Shown here piece by piece: positions 7,377 through 14,980 of a stretch of DNA of 36,068 nucleotides. Below the pieces are notes generated by a model. It made no database searches and had not been told where the DNA came from. It saw only the letters and a program-made list of their open reading frames with translations. Every line of letters begins with the position of its first letter. Within the stretch, counting starts at the first letter, position 1. The stretch comes from an uncultured Bacteroidales bacterium. GTDB taxonomy: Bacteria; Bacteroidota; Bacteroidia; Bacteroidales; UBA932. The position numbers and the translations under genes were made by a program. The stretch is taken from assembly GCA_934725285.1 (NCBI GenBank), contig CAKVBK010000007.1:1-36068 (forward strand). The letters run 5' to 3'.

Positions 7377-9365
7377 ATGAGAATGAAATCAACCTTTTCA
7401 AATCTGGCCCTTATGTTGTGCCTGCTGGTGGCTTCCTTTCAGAATGTTTTGGCGGGCGGTCTTGATGATGCCCGTAGGTCATTCAAGGAGGCCAGCCTTG
7501 TCTCTTACTCAACCGGTGATGACGTGACCGCAAGGTTCCTTGCGTATTCCGGGAACGGGGCGAACCTGATCGATGTCCTTCTCACTCAATTGTATCTCTC
7601 TGTCCGTCTGCCGGAGGAAGAGGTGCGCAGGGTAATGGATCTGTTTGGCGGAGAGAGATGGACTGACATTGATTACCAAAACCAGTCCAGGGGCGGTTGG
7701 ATCACAGGCCTTCACGTGACGAGAATACACGCTTTGGCCAAGGCCTATGCGGCGGAGGACTCCCCGTTTTACAAAGACCCGGAGTTGGGCGGAATCATCC
7801 ATTCAGCGATGCGGTGGTGGTTCGCCAACCAGCCGAAGTGCCCGAACTGGTGGCATAACGACATCGGGGTTCCAAGGAATATGATCTCTGCAATGCTCCT
7901 GATTCGTGATGAGTTGACGGAGGAGGAATATTCAGGGGCGCTCAAGGTCCTCAGAACATCTGGTTTCGGCCGTACAGGGCAGAACAAGGTCTGGCTTGCC
8001 GGCATACAGTTGATGAAAGGGCTGCTGTTCGATGACGAGGCGCTTGCGCTGGAGGCCAGAAGACAGATCGTGGAAGAGATCAGGATCACACATGAGGAGG
8101 GCATCCAGACAGACTGGTCGTACCATCAGCACGGCCCGCAGCTTCAGTTCGGCAACTACGGCCTTACCTTCGCCGAGAGCGTCTCCTTCTGGATAAGGGC
8201 TTTGGAAGGTACAGAACTCGCGTTTTCCAAGGAACAGAAAGACATAATCGGGCATCTGATCCTTGACGGGATAGGCTGGACAGTCTGGAAAGGATTTATG
8301 GATCCGAGTTTCTGCGGAAGGCAGCTGCACATAGACGGAGGCCGGGGAAAGGCCTATGCCTTGGCTGTGGCCGCGCGGAACATGGCCGCTGTCTGCGACC
8401 ATGACAAGGAACTCTTCGAGAATATAGCCAGGACGTGTCTGGAGCCGGATGGGGCAGAAAACATCCTGACCGGCGCCCACTACTACCACCGCTCGGACTG
8501 CGGCATCTACAGAACACCTCGGTGGTACGCCTCTGTCAGGATGCAATCGACACGCACAATCGGTTTTGAATATACCAACTCGGAGAATCTGCTTGCGAAT
8601 TTCTCGGCAGACGGAGCGCTTATGATGATGCGGACCGGAAAGGAATATGAGAATATTTTCGCTTGTTGGGATTGGAGAAAGATCCCTGGAGTCACGTCAT
8701 ACGAGAACGGCAGGCCGATTCCGTGTCACCAGGACAATTGGCACAGGGAGAACCACTCCGGCTATGTGAAAGGGAAGGTGGACGGTGAGATGATGATCAC
8801 TGTTATGGAAGTGGACAGGGACAGCCTCCACGCGCTGAAGTCAGACTTTTTCTTTCCCGACGCGGTCATCGCGCTCGGGGCCGGAATCCTTAGCGAAGAC
8901 CCCGAGGTGACAAGGCTGACCACCGCCTTGGATCAGACGCGGTTCGTGTCCGATCCTGTCACCGGACGTAAGTCAAAATGGGTTTGGCACGACGGAAAAG
9001 GCTATGTCTCCCTGGACGGCAATCCTCTTTGTGTTGAGACTTCTGAGCAGGAGGGCAGCTGGGAAATGATGGCTCCCTGCTATGCGGGATTGTCGGACAC
9101 GCTGCGTGTTTTCAAATGTTGGATTGAACACAAGGTGAACGCAAGGCCTCAATCCTATGCGTATGCCCTGCTTCCGGACGCATCTGTCGCCTTGACGGCG
9201 AGGTTCGCCCGTGAAGGGGACGTGAATGTCCTACGCAACGACTCTGCATGCCAGGCCGTATCGTACAAAGGCACAGTCTGCGCCATTGTGCATGAGCCTG
9301 GGGTCTATAAGCTTGGCAAGCATCGTGTTGATGTCAAGGAACCAGATATTCTTGTCTTGAGATAA
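7377..9365 (+). CDS. PL8-family polysaccharide lyase
   Basis: A 662-residue protein with a signal peptide ending NVLA (start ATG 7377; 7383 is an alternative), so periplasmic or exported. The (alpha/alpha) toroid comes first, then antiparallel beta-sheet domains. Catalytic candidates are Asn203 (TGQNK), His252 (YHQHG), Tyr261 (GNYG) and Arg315 (CGRQ). The His-Tyr-Arg spacings of 9 and 54 residues equal those of chondroitinase AC (His225, Tyr234, Arg288) and of pneumococcal hyaluronate lyase (His399, Tyr408, Arg462). Length is close to chondroitinase AC. Known PL8 members cut hyaluronan, chondroitin or xanthan, so the substrate is open. It is unusual in lying between lacI and the HTCS gene, overlapping the latter by 1 nt. 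Confidence 0.85.
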   Translation: MRMKSTFSNLALMLCLLVASFQNVLAGGLDDARRSFKEASLVSYSTGDDVTARFLAYSGNGANLIDVLLTQLYLSVRLPEEEVRRVMDLFGGERWTDIDYQNQSRGGWITGLHVTRIHALAKAYAAEDSPFYKDPELGGIIHSAMRWWFANQPKCPNWWHNDIGVPRNMISAMLLIRDELTEEEYSGALKVLRTSGFGRTGQNKVWLAGIQLMKGLLFDDEALALEARRQIVEEIRITHEEGIQTDWSYHQHGPQLQFGNYGLTFAESVSFWIRALEGTELAFSKEQKDIIGHLILDGIGWTVWKGFMDPSFCGRQLHIDGGRGKAYALAVAARNMAAVCDHDKELFENIARTCLEPDGAENILTGAHYYHRSDCGIYRTPRWYASVRMQSTRTIGFEYTNSENLLANFSADGALMMMRTGKEYENIFACWDWRKIPGVTSYENGRPIPCHQDNWHRENHSGYVKGKVDGEMMITVMEVDRDSLHALKSDFFFPDAVIALGAGILSEDPEVTRLTTALDQTRFVSDPVTGRKSKWVWHDGKGYVSLDGNPLCVETSEQEGSWEMMAPCYAGLSDTLRVFKCWIEHKVNARPQSYAYALLPDASVALTARFAREGDVNVLRNDSACQAVSYKGTVCAIVHEPGVYKLGKHRVDVKEPDILVLR

Positions 9366-12300
9366 TGAGATTGTGGCGGAACATAGCCCTGTTTCTGGCA
9401 TTTTGTCTGTGCGTGCCGCTCTCTTTCGCCGGTTCGCGTACCGTGGGGGACATCCCGAACATGACGATCCATTCCTTCGCCCAGGATGCCAAGGGATATG
9501 TGTGGGTGGCCACGGACAATGGCCTTTGCCGCTACAATGGACATGATTACCAGCATTACTGTCACGATGCCGATGAACCAGGATCGCTTCTTTCCGATCA
9601 GGTCTTGTCTTTGGCCACCGACGGCGCTGGGGTGCTTTGGGTGGCCACAGGCGGTGGTGTCTGCTGGTATGACGAGCTTGAGGATTCTTTCGTAAGGGTG
9701 GATGAGTGCCCTGTGCTGGAAGGATTGGTGCTCAATGACGGATTGATCGCCGGCTATGGCAAAGGGCATGGAATACTCCTTCTGGATCCGGAGACAAAGC
9801 GGATTGTCTCGGTCAGTGACACCCCGTCGCACGAAGTGTCTGTCTTGACAGCGGATGGCACCGGCTGCCTTTGGGGCGGACACTCCGATGGCATCCATAT
9901 TATGAAATTCGACAGATCCGCCGCGGTGATCGGTACCGTGGCATTGCCATCCAGGTCGGATTTCAGGTGCGTGGCCTCTGACAATCTGGGCAGGGTCTGG
10001 TTCGGCAGAAACGAAGGCCTGTTCATTTGTGACGCTGGTACGATGATACAATCCGATGACCGGCGCTTGTCCGGACTGATCGGCCTCGTCTCCGGTCATT
10101 CCGTCACGACGGTCCTGCCGGTGCAGGGTACAATGTATGTCTGCATGCCCGGCGTTGGTATCTACACCGTTGAACTTAACAGCGGAGATGTCCGCAAGGA
10201 TGCCGTCCGAAGGTTCGACCTTAGCTACATGAGCGATTTCAGCTGCGGATTCATGGACAGCGAGAACCATCCCTGGATCGGCACTATGGACAGAGGTTAC
10301 GGAGTCCGCTTTCTGGAGAAGAAGAATTTCAAATACGCTCCAACCTTGGGCAAGATGACTTTGGGAAAGTACATCAACTGCGCGACGGCCTCTGATAACT
10401 CTCAAATTGTCTGGATGGCAAGTTATTATAAAGGATTGCTGGCTTTTGACATCACGACTTCCAAGGCTCTGTGGTATAATTACGGCAAATGCAGGCCTTT
10501 GGATTCTCTCGGTGAGAAAGGCATCATCGCGTTGGCCTTGGACGGGAAGAACAGGCTTTGGATCTCGATGTCCGGCAAGGTTGCGGTCTGTGAGACCAAA
10601 GGCATTGAACTGCTGGATTCCCGTTTCGTGGCCGACGGAATGGATGTGAACGCTTTCTGCGAGGACGGAAGCGGAACGATGTGGGCGGCCACGCCGGATG
10701 GCGTCGTGAGGCTTGGCAACGGAAATGACCGGCATGTGTTGCTTCATGGCTCGGACATTCAGGATATTATAAGATTTGATGAGGACAGACTTCTTGTCGC
10801 CGTCAAGGATTCCGGACTGTTTTTTGTCTATCCGGCGACACTTGAGGCGGAAAGATACCATCTGGCCGGAGGTGATGCTGATAAAGTGCTTAACGACGTG
10901 TCGTGCCTGTATATTCATGATAAAGAATTATGGGTGGGCACTTGCTCCAAGGGATTGCTGCGCTGTGATGGCGGCATGATTGTCAAGGAATATTCAGTCA
11001 AGGACGGACTTGGCAGCAACGACATAGCCAGTATCGCCGCTGATGAGGAAGGAAATGTCTGGGTGGGGACATCCTACGGGCTTTCCGTCGTGACGAAGCG
11101 CTTTGACAAGCCGATCACTTATTACCAAGGGCGCTGGATGGACACGCAGCAGTTTTGCAGGAGAAGCGCGGCCTCTCATTCTGGGAGGATGTTTTTCGGA
11201 GGCAATATGGGACTGGCGTTCTTCTTCTCCGACCGGATTATCTCGAATATTTCGGATGAGCCTGTGAAAATAGTTTTTACCGGCTTGAGTGTCAATGGCG
11301 TGGAACAGAAACCCGGGAAGGGGAGGATTCTTGACCATCTCGTCGATGACACCGACAGGATTGTCCTTAAGAGCAATCAGAACAGTATTGGCCTCCGTTT
11401 CGAGCCGATTTCATTCATAGCTGATGACAACATCGGATTTTCCTACAGGCTGACCGGTAAGCATACGGATGACGGATGGAACGACATTGGTGGCTATAGG
11501 CGCGTCAATTTCTCGCACTTGCCGCCGGGACGTTACCTCTTTGAGCTTAAGGCAAGCAACGTGGACGGTTTCTGGAGCAAGGAACCTCGCCGTATGGAGA
11601 TTGTCATAAGGCAATCCCCATGGCTCTCATGGTACGCTTTGCTCGCCTACATCGCAATCATTGTCACAGGAATGATGGCCGTATCCAGGTTCATCATAGG
11701 CCGCAGGATGGAGGAGATGGAACTTCAGGCCGCGAAGGACGATCTGAACCGCGAGAAGAGGCTTTCTGAAATGAAGGTGAATTTCTTCACGAACATATCT
11801 CACGAGCTAAGGACTTCGTTGACTTTGGTCTACGGTCCAGTGAATATGCTGTCCCGAATCCGTGACAAGGAGAGCTTTGACAAGATGATAGGTTCGATCA
11901 ATTATAATATGAAGAACCTGTTGAACCTTGTGGATCAGCTGTTGAACCTCAGCCGTATAGAAAACGGAGCGCTGCCTTTGTCCGTCTCAAGGACAGACGT
12001 GCCTTTCCTTTTGCGCAGACTCACGGACGGATTTTCGTTTCAGGCTCACGAAAAGTCCATAGATTTGGCATGTGACTGCGCCGGAGACCTGAAGAATATC
12101 CCGGTTGACGCCGACAAGCTGGCGCGGGTTGTTGTGAACCTTGTCTCCAATGCGTTGAAATACAGTCATGAAGGAGGGAACGTCGCGATTCTTGCCGAAC
12201 GGGTGGATCATCCTGATCCGATTCTGTCCGGTTTCAAGGAGTCCTCGTCCTATCTGCAGATTTCCGTGGAAGATGACGGTGTCGGGATGAAGGAGGAAGA

Positions 12301-13363
12301 GGTCAAGCACATATTCGACCGCTACACCAGACTTGCGAGAACCGAGAATACTGTCGCCGGAACTGGAATAGGCCTGCATTATGTCAAGGAGCTTCTGAGG
12401 ATTCACGGCGGGGCTGTCAACGCTCAGGTCCGGGAGGCGGGCGGAATGCGCTTTGTCTTTGCATTGCCGGTGGACGAGAGCCTCTATGAGATTATGGACG
12501 CAGGCAATGACATTCGCTCGGATGTGATCGACGGGATGCTGGAGATAGAGTCTGGCAAGGGGGAAGTGCCGGTGCCGGACGAGGACGGCACGGAGCACGG
12601 GCGGCCTAAGGTCCTGGTGGTGGAGGACAACGCCTCTCTGCTGGCTTGGCTGAAGGACATCCTTTCTTCCGGGTACGATGTCTACACGGCGTCTGACGGA
12701 TCTGATGCCTTGGACATTGTCAATGATGTCCTTCCGGAGATGATCCTGACGGATGTCGTCATGCCTAAGGTTGATGGTTACGAGCTTTGCCGCCGTGTAA
12801 AGGAAGACAAAATGCTCAGCCATATTCCGGTGGTCATTCTGACATCCAAGACCGGAGAGGAGGACCGGCTTGTCGGCTATCAGCACGGTGCGGACCTGTA
12901 CGTGACCAAGCCTTTCAGCGCCGAGCTGATCCTCACGCTTATCGGGAACGTGATGGCGACAAGGGAGAAGCTCAGGGAAAGTTTCACTTCCCAGGAGAGT
13001 CCGGCGGACGAGTGCGAGGATGGTCCTATCGAAACCCTCAGTCCTGATGACAGAGCCTTTATCGATAAACTTAGAAAATTCATTGAGGACAACATTTCGG
13101 AGACTTCGATCAGCATCACGGCTCTTGCCGGGGAGATGTGCATGAGCCGGGCCAGCTTCTTCAGGAAGATGAAGTCATTGACGGGTGTCACTCCGAATGA
13201 TTTCATTTTGTCCTACCGTCTCAACAAGGCTGTCTCTATGCTTAAGGAAGGCAAGTGGAGGGTCGGTGAGATAGCGGACATGCTGGGATTCAGTTCCGCG
13301 TCCCATTTCTCACGGGTGTTCCGTCAGAAATTCGGAAAGTCGCCTAAGGAGTTCACAATGTAG
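9365..13363 (+). CDS. Hybrid two-component system sensor/regulator (HTCS)
   Basis: A 1332-residue one-protein two-component system. After a signal peptide (about 1-22), the periplasmic sensor is made of two-bladed-propeller Reg_prop repeats (motifs such as GYVWVATDNGL, GNVWVGTSYGL) to about residue 630, then a Y_Y_Y domain (about 665-750) and a transmembrane helix (about 755-777). Cytoplasmic parts are the HisKA domain with phospho-acceptor His813, HATPase (VVNLVSNALKYS, GTGIGLHYVKEL), a receiver with Asp1130 and Lys1182, and a C-terminal AraC-type HTH (about 1240-1332). The H-box reads SHELRTSLT, Ser replacing the usual Pro. Such proteins bind oligosaccharides in the periplasm and activate PUL operons; the operon starting at 13482 is the likely target. 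Confidence 0.95.
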   Translation: MRLWRNIALFLAFCLCVPLSFAGSRTVGDIPNMTIHSFAQDAKGYVWVATDNGLCRYNGHDYQHYCHDADEPGSLLSDQVLSLATDGAGVLWVATGGGVCWYDELEDSFVRVDECPVLEGLVLNDGLIAGYGKGHGILLLDPETKRIVSVSDTPSHEVSVLTADGTGCLWGGHSDGIHIMKFDRSAAVIGTVALPSRSDFRCVASDNLGRVWFGRNEGLFICDAGTMIQSDDRRLSGLIGLVSGHSVTTVLPVQGTMYVCMPGVGIYTVELNSGDVRKDAVRRFDLSYMSDFSCGFMDSENHPWIGTMDRGYGVRFLEKKNFKYAPTLGKMTLGKYINCATASDNSQIVWMASYYKGLLAFDITTSKALWYNYGKCRPLDSLGEKGIIALALDGKNRLWISMSGKVAVCETKGIELLDSRFVADGMDVNAFCEDGSGTMWAATPDGVVRLGNGNDRHVLLHGSDIQDIIRFDEDRLLVAVKDSGLFFVYPATLEAERYHLAGGDADKVLNDVSCLYIHDKELWVGTCSKGLLRCDGGMIVKEYSVKDGLGSNDIASIAADEEGNVWVGTSYGLSVVTKRFDKPITYYQGRWMDTQQFCRRSAASHSGRMFFGGNMGLAFFFSDRIISNISDEPVKIVFTGLSVNGVEQKPGKGRILDHLVDDTDRIVLKSNQNSIGLRFEPISFIADDNIGFSYRLTGKHTDDGWNDIGGYRRVNFSHLPPGRYLFELKASNVDGFWSKEPRRMEIVIRQSPWLSWYALLAYIAIIVTGMMAVSRFIIGRRMEEMELQAAKDDLNREKRLSEMKVNFFTNISHELRTSLTLVYGPVNMLSRIRDKESFDKMIGSINYNMKNLLNLVDQLLNLSRIENGALPLSVSRTDVPFLLRRLTDGFSFQAHEKSIDLACDCAGDLKNIPVDADKLARVVVNLVSNALKYSHEGGNVAILAERVDHPDPILSGFKESSSYLQISVEDDGVGMKEEEVKHIFDRYTRLARTENTVAGTGIGLHYVKELLRIHGGAVNAQVREAGGMRFVFALPVDESLYEIMDAGNDIRSDVIDGMLEIESGKGEVPVPDEDGTEHGRPKVLVVEDNASLLAWLKDILSSGYDVYTASDGSDALDIVNDVLPEMILTDVVMPKVDGYELCRRVKEDKMLSHIPVVILTSKTGEEDRLVGYQHGADLYVTKPFSAELILTLIGNVMATREKLRESFTSQESPADECEDGPIETLSPDDRAFIDKLRKFIEDNISETSISITALAGEMCMSRASFFRKMKSLTGVTPNDFILSYRLNKAVSMLKEGKWRVGEIADMLGFSSASHFSRVFRQKFGKSPKEFTM

Positions 13364-13370
13364 GCTTTTT

Positions 13371-13387
13371 CCGTGCCCGTTAACGGG
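13371..13387. promoter_or_regulatory. Possible third LacI-type operator, ahead of the BNR_4-susCD operon
   Basis: Bases 13371-13386 read CCGTGCCCGTTAACGG, matching the consensus CCGTGCACGTGCACGG at 13 of 16 positions. A perfect 12-bp palindrome CCCGTTAACGGG spans 13376-13387. It lies 8 bp after the HTCS stop and about 60 bp upstream of the predicted -7 box, so it does not overlap the core promoter. It could instead be an HTCS site or a weak terminator, though no T-tract follows. A second CGTGCCC occurs at 13420-13426. Confidence 0.4.
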
Positions 13388-13447
13388 ATTGAGATTCCCA
13401 GACAATTTTATGAGACTGTCGTGCCCTGTGAATGCGTCTTGATGGAC

Positions 13448-13455
13448 TAATTTTG
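13448..13455 (+). promoter_or_regulatory. -7 box of the BNR_4-susCD operon
   Basis: It reads TAATTTTG, a full TAnnTTTG match, 26 bp upstream of the first BNR_4 start. No clear TTG-type -33 element is visible, as expected for a promoter that needs an activator such as the HTCS. Confidence 0.6.
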
Positions 13456-13481
13456 CAACATCAAGAATTGCGTTCACGAAA

Positions 13482-14969
13482 ATGATGAAGAAGACACTAA
13501 TCACATTTCTTTCAGCGTTCGCCGCTTTGAGTGTCGGCGCTCAGACCAAAACGATCGTACAGACATCAGTGAAGCCGGCCGGTGTCGTGGTCAACAAAGA
13601 CAGGACCGAGCATCCGTTGGAAGGCTGCATGGATGGGCGGAAAGTTGATGGCTACAGGGGAATATGGTTCACCATCGGCCAGGCGAAGTCGGACTATGGC
13701 GACAAGTATTCCGGAGGACTGGGCACGTACACGATGAAACATATTCCCATGGCGGTTTATTCAAAGGAGGCGGACAAGACATTCTTTGTCTATGGAGGCG
13801 CGCCTGCCACCGGTGAGAAGTATCTCCTTTGTATGATAGGCTGTTATGACCACAAGACTGGGATGCTGTCAAAACCCGTTGTCGTGCACGACAAGGGATG
13901 CTATGATGTCTGCGACCCTCATGATGATCCTACCGTCCAGGTTGACAAGGACGGCTATGTCTGGGTTTTCGTCGCAGGAAGGGCGAACAGACGTCCAGGC
14001 ATCCGCTACCGCAGTGTGAAACCTTATGACATATCCGCCTTTGACTATGTCAACGAAAGCATAATGGCCTATCCGGAAGTCATCTACGATAAGGAGAAGG
14101 GCTTCTTTCTGTTCGACACCCGTTATGACGGAGTCCGGAGGACATTCTTCCAAACCAGCAAAGATGGTGTCAATTGGTCTGATTTTCAGCCGATCGCGTC
14201 GATCATCGAGCCGGGTGAGGAGAAGTCAGGCCACTACCAGTTTGCCAACTATGACGGAAACAAGCTGGTCTGCTGCTTCAACCGTCACATCAACGGAGTC
14301 GTGGACACCAGGACGAACATCTACTACATCCAAAGCACAGACTGGGGCAAGACTTGGACAACTGCGGACGGCACTGTGGTAGAGCTGCCTGTTCTTAGGG
14401 AGCATGGCCCGGCATTGATCCGTGATTTCCATAAGGAAGGCAGAAACTGCTACATCAAGGACATCAATTTCGATGTCAAGGGCAACCCTGTGATCTATTA
14501 TGTGACAAGTGACAATCATCTTACCGGACCGGACGGTGGCGCGCGTGTGCATTCTGTGGCCCGTTGGACAGGGAAGAAATGGGTTTTCACGGATTTCACC
14601 GAATCTACCCATTGCTACGACAGCGGAAGCCTTTGGGTTGACGGCAAGGTGATGACGATCATCACCCCGTCTGATCCGGGACCACAGCTATGGGGCACAG
14701 GTGGCGAGATGGTGATGTGGAAGAGTTTCAACAACGGCAAGACTTGGAAGCGTCACAAGACGCTGACACACAACAGTCCGCGCAACCATGGGTACGCCAG
14801 GAGGCCACTGAACTGCAATGATGGATTCTATGCTTTCTGGGCCGATGGCAATCCGGACAAGAAAAGCATCTCTTACCTCTATTTCTGCAACAGCGAAGGT
14901 GACGTTTACAGAATGCCTTACAATATGACCGAGGAGTGGCAGAAGCCAGAGCCGGTCATGGTGAGATAG
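13482..14969 (+). CDS. BNR_4 propeller protein, PL24/PL25-related (copy 1, secreted)
   Basis: A 495-residue protein with a signal peptide ending SVGAQ (start 13482 or 13485), so periplasmic or exported. The body from residue 55 is a predicted seven-bladed beta-propeller of the BNR_4 family (PF15892), the group that includes the ulvan lyases PL24 and PL25. Conserved blocks are DPHDDPTVQVD, RYRSVKPYD, KSGHYQ, FNRHINGVVDTRTNIYY, an Asp-box-like STDWGKTW, STHCYDSGS and FWADGNPD. Lyase activity is inferred from fold only. The segment FFLFDTRYD carries Asp where copy 2 has Phe. It is the first gene of a nine-gene operon, 11 bp before its paralogue. Confidence 0.78.
   Translation: MMKKTLITFLSAFAALSVGAQTKTIVQTSVKPAGVVVNKDRTEHPLEGCMDGRKVDGYRGIWFTIGQAKSDYGDKYSGGLGTYTMKHIPMAVYSKEADKTFFVYGGAPATGEKYLLCMIGCYDHKTGMLSKPVVVHDKGCYDVCDPHDDPTVQVDKDGYVWVFVAGRANRRPGIRYRSVKPYDISAFDYVNESIMAYPEVIYDKEKGFFLFDTRYDGVRRTFFQTSKDGVNWSDFQPIASIIEPGEEKSGHYQFANYDGNKLVCCFNRHINGVVDTRTNIYYIQSTDWGKTWTTADGTVVELPVLREHGPALIRDFHKEGRNCYIKDINFDVKGNPVIYYVTSDNHLTGPDGGARVHSVARWTGKKWVFTDFTESTHCYDSGSLWVDGKVMTIITPSDPGPQLWGTGGEMVMWKSFNNGKTWKRHKTLTHNSPRNHGYARRPLNCNDGFYAFWADGNPDKKSISYLYFCNSEGDVYRMPYNMTEEWQKPEPVMVR
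13644..14957 (+). repeat. Tandem duplication, copy A (BNR_4 propeller)
   Basis: This 1314-bp coding segment and the 1314-bp segment at 15662-16975 encode homologous propellers, roughly 70% identical by eye over their first 240 residues. Some nucleotide stretches match exactly, for example the codons for GIWFTIG. Equal length and adjacency indicate a tandem gene duplication. Confidence 0.8.
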
Positions 14970-14980
14970 CCAAAGTGTTG

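Noticed and set aside
9305..10918. A 537-codon open frame on the minus strand opposite the HTCS gene
   Set aside because: It is antisense to well-supported propeller repeats, has no recognisable domain or signal, and is a by-product of the codon bias of the sense gene.
11987..12886. A 299-codon minus-strand frame opposite the kinase and receiver domains
   Set aside because: Antisense shadow of conserved HATPase and receiver sequence; no start context and no family.
13881..13892. Palindrome GTCGTGCACGAC resembling the LacI-type operator
   Set aside because: Only one half fits the consensus, and it lies inside conserved codons of BNR_4 copy 1.
14936..14980. Longer N-terminus for BNR_4 copy 2 overlapping copy 1
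   Set aside because: It would bury the lipoprotein signal peptide; ATG 14981 gives a normal signal with Cys22.
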